A stretch of DNA of 46,591 bases, taken from the NCBI GenBank assembly GCA_964505725.1, contig CAZDJK010000023.1:1-46591 (forward strand), read 5' to 3'. Positions 13,161 to 21,695 of the stretch are shown here, one piece after another. How positions within the stretch are numbered: the stretch's first letter is position 1; each line of letters begins with the position of its first letter. Below the pieces are notes generated by a model. It was not told the DNA's origin, did not search any database, and saw only the letters and a program-made list of their open reading frames with translations. Origin of the DNA: CAVRJC01 sp964505725 (lineage in GTDB: Bacteria; Actinomycetota; Acidimicrobiia; IMCC26256; DASPTH01). A program made the translations under genes and the position numbers.

Positions 13161-14801
13161 GTGCACCGAGAGCCCGCAGACGCCGCCCGCGGCTCGTGGC
13201 AGACGGCATACGACGCGTCGACCCCCCGAGCCGAGCGGTTCGAGACGATGTCGGGGATCCCGGTCGACGCGGTGTACGGCGATGAGCCCTATCCGGGTCA
13301 GTTCCCCTACACGCGGGGGCTCTTCGCCTCTATGTACCGCTCGAAGCTCTGGACCATGCGGATGTTCGCCGGCTTCGGCACCGCCGAGGACACGAACCGG
13401 CGGTTCAAGGAGCTGCTGCGCTCGGGCGTCACCGGTCTGTCGACGGCGTTCGACATGCCCACGCTGATGGGCCGCGACTCCGACGACGACTGGTCGGTGG
13501 GCGAGGTCGGTCGGGCCGGCGTCGCGGTCGACACGCTCACCGACATGCACGACCTCTTCGCCGACGTGGACCTCGGGTCGGTGAGCACCTCGATGACGGT
13601 CAACGGCCCTGCCGCGATCCTGTTCGCGATGTACGTGGCGGCGGCGGAGGAGCGTGGGATCGACCGTCGCCGCCTCTCGGGAACGCTGCAGAACGACATC
13701 CTGAAGGAGTACCAGGCCCAGAAGGAGTACATCTTCCCGCCGCGCCCCTCGATGCGGCTCGTATGCGACGTCGTGCGCTTCGCGACGGTCGAGGTGCCGC
13801 GCTGGCACCCTGTGTCCGTCTCCGGCTACCACATCCGCGAAGCCGGTTCGACCGCGGCCCAGGAGCTCGCGTTCACGCTCGGCAACGGTTTCGCGTACGT
13901 CGAGGCTGCGACACGGGCAGGCCTGGCCGTCGACGATTTCGCGCCGCGCTTGAGCTTCTTCTTCAACAGCCACATCGACTTCTTCGAGGAGATCGGCAAG
14001 TTTCGTGCCGCGCGGCGGATCTGGGCCCGCTGGATGCGTGAGCGCTACGGCGCGCGGGACGAGCGCAGCTTGATGTGCAGGTTTCACACGCAGACCGCCG
14101 GGGTGTCGCTGACCGCGCAGCAACCGGAGCTCAACATCGCCCGCGTCGCGATCGAGGCGCTCGCCGGCGTGCTCGGCGGCACGCAGAGTCTCCACACCGA
14201 CAGCTTCGACGAGGCCCTGGCTCTGCCCACCGAACAGTCGGCACGGATCGCGCTCCGCACCCAGCAGGTCATCGCGCACGAGACCGGAGTCGCCAACGTC
14301 GCCGATCCTCTCGGCGGCGCGCCGTACGTGGAGTGGATGACCGACGAGCTCGAACAGCGCGCCGAAGAGGTGCTCGCGCACATCGACGAGCTCGGCCACG
14401 GGTCGATCCTCGAAGGCGTGTTCGAGGGAATCGACAACGGCTACTTCGTCGGCGAGATCGCCGACGCGGCCTACGTCTTCGAGCGCTCGCTCAACGACGG
14501 CGAGCGGATACTCGTCGGCGTCAACGCGTTCACGGAGGGCGACGAGGGCCCGCAGCACCTCCTGCGGATCGATGACGACACCGAAGAAGCGCAGCTCGCA
14601 CGGCTCGGCGAGGTGAAGCGTCATCGCAACCAAGCGGACGTGCAGCATGCGCTCGATCACGTCGCGGCCGTCGCCTCGGACCCGACCGCCAACCTCGTGC
14701 CGGCGCTGATCGCAGCCACGCGGACTCGCGCGACCGAAGGCGAGATCGTCCACGCGCTCGAGCAGGTCTTCGGTACCTACACCGAGCGAGCGAGCGCGTG
14801 A
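13161..14801 (+). CDS. B12-dependent acyl-CoA mutase large subunit (isobutyryl-CoA mutase-like)
   Basis: About 546 residues of the methylmalonyl-CoA mutase TIM-barrel subunit without a fused cobalamin domain, as in IcmA and HcmA. Signatures are GLSTAFDMPTLMG, SMTVNGPAAILFAMY, GTLQNDILKEYQAQKEYIF, HPVSVSGYHIREAGSTAAQE and LGGTQSLHTDSFDEALALP. The position of the substrate-selecting Tyr of methylmalonyl-CoA mutase is Phe here (MFAGFGTAEDTN), as in isobutyryl-CoA mutase; 2-hydroxyisobutyryl-CoA mutase has Ile. The start is uncertain: GTG at 13161 has a GAGGGGG box 14 nt upstream, while a TTG at 13116 lies inside the operator. The stop overlaps the GTG of the small subunit. Confidence 0.85.
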   Translation: MHREPADAARGSWQTAYDASTPRAERFETMSGIPVDAVYGDEPYPGQFPYTRGLFASMYRSKLWTMRMFAGFGTAEDTNRRFKELLRSGVTGLSTAFDMPTLMGRDSDDDWSVGEVGRAGVAVDTLTDMHDLFADVDLGSVSTSMTVNGPAAILFAMYVAAAEERGIDRRRLSGTLQNDILKEYQAQKEYIFPPRPSMRLVCDVVRFATVEVPRWHPVSVSGYHIREAGSTAAQELAFTLGNGFAYVEAATRAGLAVDDFAPRLSFFFNSHIDFFEEIGKFRAARRIWARWMRERYGARDERSLMCRFHTQTAGVSLTAQQPELNIARVAIEALAGVLGGTQSLHTDSFDEALALPTEQSARIALRTQQVIAHETGVANVADPLGGAPYVEWMTDELEQRAEEVLAHIDELGHGSILEGVFEGIDNGYFVGEIADAAYVFERSLNDGERILVGVNAFTEGDEGPQHLLRIDDDTEEAQLARLGEVKRHRNQADVQHALDHVAAVASDPTANLVPALIAATRTRATEGEIVHALEQVFGTYTERASA

Positions 14802-15205
14802 CCGACGAGTCCCCGCCGCTTCGGGTCGTGCTCGCGAAGCTCGGTCTGGACGGCCACGACCGGGGTCTCAAGGTCGTGGCCCGGACTCTCCGCGACGCCG
14901 GCATGGAGGTGATCCTGCTCGGCTTGCGCCAGACGGCGCAGACCATCGTCGCGGCAGCCGTGGAGGAGGATGCCGACGTCATCGGGATCTCGATGCACAA
15001 CGCGGGCCATCTCGCACTCGCCCGCCGCATGACGGCGGCGCTTCGGGACGCCGGTCTCGACGTCCCCCTGGTCGTCGGCGGGATCATCCCCGAGGACGAC
15101 GTCCCCGCGCTCACGGCAGCCGGGGTCGTCGGCGTCCTCGGCCCGGGTGCCTCGGCACGCGACGTCGTGGAGACCGTCACGCGGGCGGCCCGAAAGCACT
15201 CCTGA
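14798..15205 (+). CDS. B12-binding small subunit of acyl-CoA mutase
   Basis: A 135-residue cobalamin-binding Rossmann-like domain. The base-off/His-on motif is LGLDGHDRG, with Asp18, His20 (lower cobalt ligand) and Gly23, followed by IGISMHNAGH and VVGGIIPEDD, the expected SxL-like and GG segments. It forms the holo-mutase with the preceding large subunit. The GTG start at 14798 overlaps the large-subunit stop by 4 nt, so translation is coupled. A separate small subunit is the layout of isobutyryl-CoA or 2-hydroxyisobutyryl-CoA mutases. No MeaB-type G-protein chaperone is seen in the window. Confidence 0.9.
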   Translation: MTDESPPLRVVLAKLGLDGHDRGLKVVARTLRDAGMEVILLGLRQTAQTIVAAAVEEDADVIGISMHNAGHLALARRMTAALRDAGLDVPLVVGGIIPEDDVPALTAAGVVGVLGPGASARDVVETVTRAARKHS

Positions 15206-15296
15206 GCCTCTCCTCCGCCCCGAAGCGCATGCGTTGTCGATGGTGCGGGCCTGAACCTGGTCGTATTCTGGCCATGTCGATGGGTATGGTCGGTCG

Positions 15297-16289
15297 GTGC
15301 GCGCCGACCGCCTCGTCGCCGCTCTGCTCGTGCTCCAGGCGCGCGGCCGGGTCACCGCGGCCCAGCTCGCCGAGGAGCTCGAGGTGTCGATCAAGACCGC
15401 CCGCCGCGACCTCGAGGCGCTCGCGATGGCGGGCGTGCCGCTGTACTCGTCGCCGGGACGCAACGGTGGCTGGCAGCTGGTCGGCGGCGCCCGCACCGAC
15501 CTGAGCGGCCTGAGCGAGGCCGAGGCGCGGGCGCTCTTCTTCCTGGTCGGTCCGACAGCCGAGGTGTCGCCGGCGGCGAAGGCCGCGCTCCGGAAGCTGC
15601 TGCAGGCGCTCCCGGCACCGTTCCGCGAGCGCGCGTCGGCGTCGTCGGCGGCGGTCGTGGTCGACGACGCCGCGTGGGGCGGGCACCCGTTCCCCGAGCC
15701 CCCGCACCTGGAGCCGTTGCGGCAGGCGATCGTCGAGCGTCGCAAGGTCGAGCTGGTGTACGTCGACCGGAGGGGCGAGGCCTCCACGCGCACGGTCAAC
15801 CCGCTCGGCGTCGCGCGCAAGGCTCGCACCTGGTACCTGCTCGCCGACACCGACGACGGACAGCGCACCTTCCGTGTCGGGCGCGTGCGAGCGGTCACGC
15901 TCACAGACGCGCGCGCGACCCGCAGCGCCGACTTCGACCTCGGGAGTGAGTGGCGCCGGACGGTCGAGCAGGTGAACGAGCTGCGCCGGACGGTGCGGGC
16001 GACCGTGAACGCCCGCGCCGAGCACGTCGCACCGCTCCGGTACCAGTTCGGCGACGACCTCGAGGTCGGCGACGAGCTCGCCGACGGGCGCTACCACGTG
16101 ACGATCGCGGCGACGAGCGCAACCGCGCTCGCGCAGCAGCTCGCGGGATGGGGCACCGCGATCGACGTGACCGGCCCCGACGCGGTCTGCCGCGAGCTGC
16201 TCCGCATCGGCTACGAGCTGGTCGGCCGCGACCCGGCGTCGAAGGCCCGCCCTACCCGCGCGCCGGGGGGCCCTTCGGGACGTCCTTGA
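15297..16289 (+). CDS. WYL-domain (YafY-type) transcriptional regulator
   Basis: A 330-residue regulator. The N-terminal HTH_11-like domain reads LVAALLVLQARGRVTAAQLA with SIKTARRDLEALAMAGVPLY. The central WYL domain has VNPLGVARKARTWYLLADTD (the W-Y-L motif) and FRVGRVRAVTLTD, and a C-terminal extension follows. The ligand is unknown; WYL domains bind nucleic acid or small effectors. GTG start at 15297. The last 38 nt overlap the 3' end of the convergent acyl-CoA dehydrogenase gene, and the Pro/Gly-rich tail there is probably not conserved. Confidence 0.87.
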   Translation: MRADRLVAALLVLQARGRVTAAQLAEELEVSIKTARRDLEALAMAGVPLYSSPGRNGGWQLVGGARTDLSGLSEAEARALFFLVGPTAEVSPAAKAALRKLLQALPAPFRERASASSAAVVVDDAAWGGHPFPEPPHLEPLRQAIVERRKVELVYVDRRGEASTRTVNPLGVARKARTWYLLADTDDGQRTFRVGRVRAVTLTDARATRSADFDLGSEWRRTVEQVNELRRTVRATVNARAEHVAPLRYQFGDDLEVGDELADGRYHVTIAATSATALAQQLAGWGTAIDVTGPDAVCRELLRIGYELVGRDPASKARPTRAPGGPSGRP

Positions 16290-17553
16290 AGGGGACGTCC
16301 TTGTCGAGCGTGCGCTCGCGGGGCATGCCGAGCACGCGCTCGCTGATGACGTTGCGCGACATCTCGGTGGTGCCGCCCGCGATGCACGACGCCTGGCGCG
16401 TCAGGAACGCGGTGCCGGTGGCGCCGAGCGCGGCGTCGCTGCGGTCGTCGGGATCCCACACGCCGGCCGAGGTGCCCGCGATCTCGTAGGCGATGGTGGA
16501 GTTGCGCACCCCGGTTTCGCCGCCCATCACCCGTCCGATGCCCGCCGCCTGATCGGTGATCCGGCCGGTGGCGATGAGCGTGGCGAGGCGGTTCGAGAGC
16601 GAGCGCCCCACCACGCCGAGCGCGTGGGCCTCCCCCACCAGCGCCCGGGTGTGCGGGTCGTCGAGCTTGCCGGCACGCCGCGCCAGCCTGAGCATCGGGT
16701 CCCCCTGCTGGCTCTCGGCACCCCGTGCCGCGCCGGTCGGCCGGGTGATGAACGGCGAACGCCCGCCGAGGCTGCGCTCGTAGTACATCCACCGGATGCC
16801 GACGGTCCACCCGTCGTTGACCTCCCCGACCCGCGCGGAGTCGGGGACCCGCAGGTCGGTGATGAACTCCTGGCAGAACTCCTTGGCGCCGTTGACCATC
16901 TCGATCTGGTGGATCTCGATGCCCGGCTGGTGCAACGCGAAGATGAACACCGAGAGCCCGCGGTGCTTCGGCACTTCGGAGTTCGTGCGGACGAGCGCGA
17001 GGCCCCAGTCGGACCACCACGCGCCCGTGGTCCAGATCTTTGACCCGTTGATCACCCACTCGTCCCCGTCGCGCACCGCGAACGTCTGCGCGCCGGCGAC
17101 GTCGGAGCCACCGGACGGCTCCGAGAGGAGCTGCATCCAGATCTCCTCGCCCTTGAAGATGCGCGGGAAGTGCTCCTTCTTCTGCTCCTCGGTGCCGAAG
17201 TCGAGCAGCACCGACGCGCACGGCTGGAACGTCGGCACCTGGATACGCGCCGAGTACTGGTAGCCGGTGAGCTCCTCGTTGAACGCAGCCTGGTGCTCGG
17301 GCGTCAGGCCCTGCCCGTCGTACTCCTTCGGGAAGCAGATGCCCGCGAACCCGCCGTCGTAGAACAGCCGCTGGAGGTCGCGGTTGCGCTGCACGTCGGC
17401 GAGCTCCTCCTCCTCCGACCCGCTGGCGGCGAACGAGGCGCCGGTCCCCGCGTCGCGCGCGGGAGGCACGTTGTCCTTCAGCCAATTGCGCGCACGTAGG
17501 CGGAATTCCTCGACCGGCTCCACGTCGGCCGTCGTCTCCAGCACGTCGGTCAT
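16252..17553 (-). CDS. Acyl-CoA dehydrogenase (FadE-type), subunit with full catalytic fold
   Basis: 433 residues with the acyl-CoA dehydrogenase pattern: FAGICFPKEYDGQGLTPEHQ, the FAD-side WMQLLSEPSGGSDVAGAQT and WVINGSKIWTTGAWWSDW, then helical C-terminal sequence and the CIAGGTTEMSRNVISERVLG end. It resembles the actinobacterial FadE proteins that act as heteromers with a second FadE, often in steroid or branched acyl-CoA side-chain oxidation. Its ATG overlaps the stop of the second dehydrogenase gene (ATGA), so the two very probably form one alpha2beta2 enzyme. The substrate is not determined by sequence. Confidence 0.9.
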   Translation of the reverse strand: MTDVLETTADVEPVEEFRLRARNWLKDNVPPARDAGTGASFAASGSEEEELADVQRNRDLQRLFYDGGFAGICFPKEYDGQGLTPEHQAAFNEELTGYQYSARIQVPTFQPCASVLLDFGTEEQKKEHFPRIFKGEEIWMQLLSEPSGGSDVAGAQTFAVRDGDEWVINGSKIWTTGAWWSDWGLALVRTNSEVPKHRGLSVFIFALHQPGIEIHQIEMVNGAKEFCQEFITDLRVPDSARVGEVNDGWTVGIRWMYYERSLGGRSPFITRPTGAARGAESQQGDPMLRLARRAGKLDDPHTRALVGEAHALGVVGRSLSNRLATLIATGRITDQAAGIGRVMGGETGVRNSTIAYEIAGTSAGVWDPDDRSDAALGATGTAFLTRQASCIAGGTTEMSRNVISERVLGMPRERTLDKDVPFKDVPKGPPARG

Positions 17554-18692
17554 GCCGCCTCCTCGTCGTTCTCGAGCTGCGACGTGATCCGTTCGCGGTG
17601 CTCGTTCGGATTGCCGTACAGCACGCGGTTCTGGGTCGCGCGCCGCAGGTACAGGTGCATGTCGTGGTCGAAGGTGACGCCGATGCCGCCGTGCATCTGC
17701 ACGCAGTCCTGGATGAGGGCCACGCTCTGGTCACCGACGTACGACGCCGCGACGCTCACCATCTTCGGGGCGCCGCGAGACTCTGACTGCACCGCACGTG
17801 CGGCGTCGGCCTGGATCGCGTGGCTCGCCTCGAGCCACGTCTTCATGTCTGCGAAGCGGTGCTTGAGCTCCTGGTACGACGCCAGCGGCCGCCCGAACGA
17901 GTAGCGGGCGAACGCCCACTCGATCGTCATCTCCAGCGCGCGCTCCATCGCACCGACGGTCTCCGCGGTCTGGATCGTCGACGCGAGCTCGAGCTGGCAC
18001 TCGACCGCGTCGGTCGCCTCTCCGGCGGTGCCGACGACCGCCAACGCGGGCGCGGTCACCCCGTCGAAGGTCACGCTCGCGTACCGGCGGGTGAGGTCGA
18101 CGCCCTTCAGGGGCTTGATCGACATGCCACCGGTCGACGTGGGCAGCAGGAACTGGGTGAGGCCGCCGTCGGTCGACGCAGTCACGAGCAGCCACTCGGC
18201 CTGCGCGCCCGCCTCGACCGGCCGCGCCTCGCCCTGCAGCATCCAGTCGTCGCCGGCTCGGATCGCCGAGACGCCGGTGGCGCCGAGCGCGTCGTTCGGG
18301 CGGGGGCCCGACCAGGCCCACGACGCCACGACCTCGCCGGCGATGATGCCCGCGAGCACCTCACGCTGCTCGTCGGTGTCGGCGCCCGCGCTCAGCGCCG
18401 CGGCCACCACGTTGGTGGCGAGCAGGGGCCCGGGCGACGCGTGCCGGCCGAACTCGTAGGCCACGAGGGTGAGATCGACCACGCCGGAGCCGCTGATGCT
18501 CCCGCCGCCGGCCTCCTCGCTCACGAGCAGCGACGTCCAACCCAGCTCGCAGCCCTGCGACCAGTAGCCGCGGTCGAAGCCCTCGGGCGAGTCACGCAGC
18601 TCGCGCAAGGAGGTCACCGGGCACTCGGCCTCGAGGAACTTGCGGGTCGTAGACTGGAAGAACTCCTGGTCGTCGGAGAGTTCGATCTCCAT
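17550..18692 (-). CDS. Acyl-CoA dehydrogenase (FadE-type), partner subunit
   Basis: 380 residues, shorter and more diverged than its partner. Features are the N-terminal ELSDDQEFFQSTTRKFLEAE helix, AWSGPRPNDALGATGVSAI in place of the usual FAD motif, RYSFGRPLASYQELKHRFAD and IQDCVQMHGGIGVTFDHDMH. I chose the ATG at 18690-18692 because the family N-terminus begins MEIELSDDQ; upstream frames are not protein-like. It is the first gene of a two-gene minus-strand operon. Such paired FadE subunits split FAD binding and the catalytic base between them. Confidence 0.88.
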   Translation of the reverse strand: MEIELSDDQEFFQSTTRKFLEAECPVTSLRELRDSPEGFDRGYWSQGCELGWTSLLVSEEAGGGSISGSGVVDLTLVAYEFGRHASPGPLLATNVVAAALSAGADTDEQREVLAGIIAGEVVASWAWSGPRPNDALGATGVSAIRAGDDWMLQGEARPVEAGAQAEWLLVTASTDGGLTQFLLPTSTGGMSIKPLKGVDLTRRYASVTFDGVTAPALAVVGTAGEATDAVECQLELASTIQTAETVGAMERALEMTIEWAFARYSFGRPLASYQELKHRFADMKTWLEASHAIQADAARAVQSESRGAPKMVSVAASYVGDQSVALIQDCVQMHGGIGVTFDHDMHLYLRRATQNRVLYGNPNEHRERITSQLENDEEAA

Positions 18693-18793
18693 GCAACTCG
18701 CTCCGATCGCGATGACTCGTACGACGTGCAGAGTCTCGGGCAGCCGGGGCGACCCGTGCAAACCCTCCCGGGCGCCGGCGCTACCGTGCTCGG

Positions 18794-19549
18794 GTGAGCA
18801 CATCACCGGACGCCCGTCGTCCCGCGACGGTGCTGCACACCTCCGACTGCCACCTGGGCTCGGGCGCACCCGGGCGCGAGGAGCGGGCGTTCGAGCAGGC
18901 GATGGCCCTCGCCCGCCGGGAGGGTGTCGACGCCGCGCTCATCGTCGGCGACCTCTTCGACAGCCCCCGCGCCTCGGACGAGATCCTCGACTGGACCGCG
19001 GACCAGCTCGACTCGCTGCACTGCCCCGTCGTCATCATCCCCGGGAACCACGACCAGCTCGACGAGCGGTCGCCCCACCACCGCTTCGACGTCGGCACCC
19101 GCCTCGCCCACGTCACCTTCATCGACGATGCCGACGGCACGGCCGTCGAGCTCGAGGGGACCGACATCGTGGTGTGGGGCCGGGCCATGGTGGAGCACGA
19201 GCCGGGGTACCGGCCGTTCGCCGGGCTGCCGTCCCCGCCCCGTGACCGGTGGTCGATCGCGCTCGGGCACGGCCTGGTGCTCGACGACGGCCCGAACATG
19301 CGGTCGTCGCCCATCTTCGAGAGCGACCTCTACGAGGTCCGGTGGGACTACGTCGCGCTGGGCCACCAGCACGCGTACGAAGAGGTGCGCAACCGTCCGA
19401 CGCCCGTGCGCTACTGCGGCGCCACCGCCGCGTCGCGCGGCGGCGTGCCGGGGGTGGTGCTCGTCGACTTCGTGCCCGGCGAGGACACGCACCCGCGGTG
19501 GGTGCCGCTCGGGGAGGGGCCGACCACGGCCGGAGGCGTCGCGCTCTAG
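18794..19549 (+). CDS. Metallophosphoesterase (SbcD/Mre11-like fold)
   Basis: A 251-residue calcineurin-type phosphoesterase with all metal motifs: LHTSDCHLGS (Asp18, His20), IVGDLFDS (Asp53), IPGNHDQ (Asn85, His86), ALGHGLV and ALGHQHAY. The HTSDxHLG opening resembles the nuclease domain of SbcD/Mre11, but the protein is shorter and has no SbcC partner nearby, so a DNA repair role is not shown. GTG start at 18794. It is divergent from the acyl-CoA dehydrogenase pair with about 100 nt between, and the amidohydrolase follows 37 nt downstream. Confidence 0.87.
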   Translation: MSTSPDARRPATVLHTSDCHLGSGAPGREERAFEQAMALARREGVDAALIVGDLFDSPRASDEILDWTADQLDSLHCPVVIIPGNHDQLDERSPHHRFDVGTRLAHVTFIDDADGTAVELEGTDIVVWGRAMVEHEPGYRPFAGLPSPPRDRWSIALGHGLVLDDGPNMRSSPIFESDLYEVRWDYVALGHQHAYEEVRNRPTPVRYCGATAASRGGVPGVVLVDFVPGEDTHPRWVPLGEGPTTAGGVAL

Positions 19550-19586
19550 GGTTGATCAGGCGAGGGCCCCGTACCGAGGAGGTCGG

Positions 19587-21269
19587 ATGAGCGCCGACAT
19601 CGTGATCCGCGGCGGGATCGTGGTCGACGGGACCGGTGCGCCCGGCGTCGCGGCCGACGTCGCCGTGCGCGGCGACCGCATCGTCGAGATCGGCCCCGCG
19701 GTCGAGAGCAACGGGGCGCGCGTGCTCGACGCGTCGGGCCGGATCGTCGCCCCCGGCTTCATCGACATCCACACGCACTACGACGCGCAGGTGTTCTGGG
19801 ATCCGGCGCTCACTCCGTCGAGCTTCCACGGCGTCACGACCGTGATCGCCGGGAACTGCGGCTTCTCGATCGCGCCGACGCGTCCCGATCACCACGACAC
19901 CATCGCCCGCACGCTCGAGAACGTCGAGGACATGGACGTCGCGACGCTGGCGGCCGGCATCCCGTGGGAGTTCGAGACCTTCCCCGAGTACCTCGACTGC
20001 GTGGGCCGGCGCGGCTCGGTGCTCAACTTCAACGCCTACATCGGGCACACCGCGCTCCGCCTCTACGTGATGGGCGACGCCGCGTACGAGCGCGTCGCCA
20101 CGCCGGAGGAGACGGCGAGGATGTGCGACGTCCTCCGCGAGGCGATGGGCGCGGGAGCCGCGGGCTTCGCCACGAGCTGCATCCAGACCCACCGCGGCGT
20201 GGACGGCAAGCCGGTGCCGAGCCGGTTCGCGGAGCGGACCGAGCTCGACGCGCTCGCGGACGCGGTCGCCGATTCGGGTCGCGGCGTGATCGCGGTCGCG
20301 GCGGGCGAACCGTGGAGCAACGCGTACCTCTACGAGCTGCAGCCGCGTCTCGGGATCCCGATCACGATCACCGCGCTGCTCGCGTCGCGTTCGGGGAGCC
20401 ACCGCCGCCTCGTCGACCTCAACCGCGAAGGGTGGGAGCACGGCGCCGAGGTGTGGCCGCAGGTGTCACCGCGTCCGCTGCGCTTCGAGTACTCGATGGC
20501 CTCGCCGTTCGTGCTGAACGTGCAGCCGGCGTTCGGCGATCTGATGGCGGGCGAGGCCGAGCGCCGGCGCGCCTCCTACGCCGATCCGGAGTGGCGCACG
20601 CACACCATCGACGAGTTCCGAGCCACGCGGGCGAACTACGACGGCATGTGGGACGGGTACGAGGTGAGCTGCTCGACCGCCCACCCCGAGCTCGAGGGCC
20701 GGCGCCTCGTCGACGTCGCCGCCGAGCGGCGCACCAGCCCGTTCGAGACCATGCTCGACCTCGCGCTCGACGAGCCCGACCTCGGGCTCCGCGTCAGCGT
20801 GATCCTCACCAACGAGGACAAGGACGCGGTCGGCGAGCTGCTACGCGACGAGCACTGCACGCTCGGGCTCTCCGACGCCGGCGCGCACGTCGGCCAGCTC
20901 TGCGACGCCCCCCAGGCCACCGACCTGCTCGGCAACTGGGTGCGCGACCGCGGTCTCATGCCGGTGGAAGAGGCGGTGCGCAAGCTCACCGGCGTCCAGG
21001 CCGACCTCTTCAACCTCGGGGACCGCGGGTACCTGCGTGAGGGCGCGTTCGCCGACATCACCGTGATCGATCCCGACACCGTGGCGCCCGGGCCCAACCG
21101 GCGCGTCCGTGACTTCCCGGCCGGCGCCGAGCGCGTCACGGCCGACTCGCCGCGAGGCGTCACCCACGTGCTCGTGAACGGCACGCCCATCCGCGTCGAC
21201 GAGGAGCCGGTCGCCTTCGACGCGTCGAAGCGTCCGGGCGCGATCGCCCGCCCCTCGCCCCGGCGGTAG
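19587..21269 (+). CDS. N-acyl-D-amino-acid deacylase-type amidohydrolase
   Basis: 560 residues of the amidohydrolase superfamily. The N-terminal small beta domain reads MSADIVIRGGIVVDGTGAPG, the metal site begins PGFIDIHTHYDAQ (His62, His64), with TTVIAGNCGFSIAP next; the late SDAGAHVGQ gives the conserved Asp, and the C-terminal GAFADITVIDPDTV closes the beta domain. The subgroup is D-aminoacylase-like (often annotated N-acyl-D-amino-acid deacylase); substrates in actinobacteria are mostly unknown. ATG at 19587 has a GAGGAGG box. It probably shares a transcript with the metallophosphoesterase. Confidence 0.87.
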   Translation: MSADIVIRGGIVVDGTGAPGVAADVAVRGDRIVEIGPAVESNGARVLDASGRIVAPGFIDIHTHYDAQVFWDPALTPSSFHGVTTVIAGNCGFSIAPTRPDHHDTIARTLENVEDMDVATLAAGIPWEFETFPEYLDCVGRRGSVLNFNAYIGHTALRLYVMGDAAYERVATPEETARMCDVLREAMGAGAAGFATSCIQTHRGVDGKPVPSRFAERTELDALADAVADSGRGVIAVAAGEPWSNAYLYELQPRLGIPITITALLASRSGSHRRLVDLNREGWEHGAEVWPQVSPRPLRFEYSMASPFVLNVQPAFGDLMAGEAERRRASYADPEWRTHTIDEFRATRANYDGMWDGYEVSCSTAHPELEGRRLVDVAAERRTSPFETMLDLALDEPDLGLRVSVILTNEDKDAVGELLRDEHCTLGLSDAGAHVGQLCDAPQATDLLGNWVRDRGLMPVEEAVRKLTGVQADLFNLGDRGYLREGAFADITVIDPDTVAPGPNRRVRDFPAGAERVTADSPRGVTHVLVNGTPIRVDEEPVAFDASKRPGAIARPSPRR

Positions 21270-21280
21270 CACAGCCGCTC

Positions 21281-21568
21281 CTACGCCCGGCCGACCACCT
21301 CGCAGACGTCGACGCTGACGAACGTGGCCGGGGCATCGGGCATGTCGCGCAGCGAGCCGAACATCGCCTCCGCCGCCCGCGCGTCCGCCTCGCGGTCGAA
21401 GAGCCACCAGGAGTGCTGGACCAGGTCGCCGTCGACCGCCCGCGCCCAGTAGCCGCCCGCCGACCCCTCCATGCCCTCGAGCATGCCGATCCCGTGCTCG
21501 CGGATCATCGCCAGCGTCTCCTCTTCGTGGCCGGCCTTGATCAGCACCCGCCCGACAACTGCATGCAT
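21281..21568 (-). CDS. Small dimeric alpha-beta-barrel (ABM-like) protein
   Basis: A 95-residue protein with the antibiotic-biosynthesis-monooxygenase-like ferredoxin fold pattern: MHAVVGRVLIKAGHEEETLA, MEGSAGGYWARAV, LVQHSWWLFDREADARAAEA. The ATG at 21566-21568 has a strong GGGAAGGGAG site. Function is unknown; such proteins are cofactor-free monooxygenases, heme-related proteins or ligand binders. It lies alone between two plus-strand genes and converges with the amidohydrolase 12 nt away. Confidence 0.7.
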   Translation of the reverse strand: MHAVVGRVLIKAGHEEETLAMIREHGIGMLEGMEGSAGGYWARAVDGDLVQHSWWLFDREADARAAEAMFGSLRDMPDAPATFVSVDVCEVVGRA

Positions 21569-21695
21569 CGACACTCCCTTCCCTGCTGCCGTGACCCGCG
21601 ATCCTGTGCCTTCTCCGCGGCTCCGCGCCACCGCGACGCACGCGACGGTCCTCTGAGCAGTCCCGCGCCGGGGGCGCACCCGTAACCTGGGCCGG

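Noticed and set aside
12399..14753. Minus-strand open frame of 784 codons
   Set aside because: It lies antisense to marR and the mutase gene and has the Arg/Val/Asp-rich low-complexity pattern of GC-driven shadow frames; no family motif.
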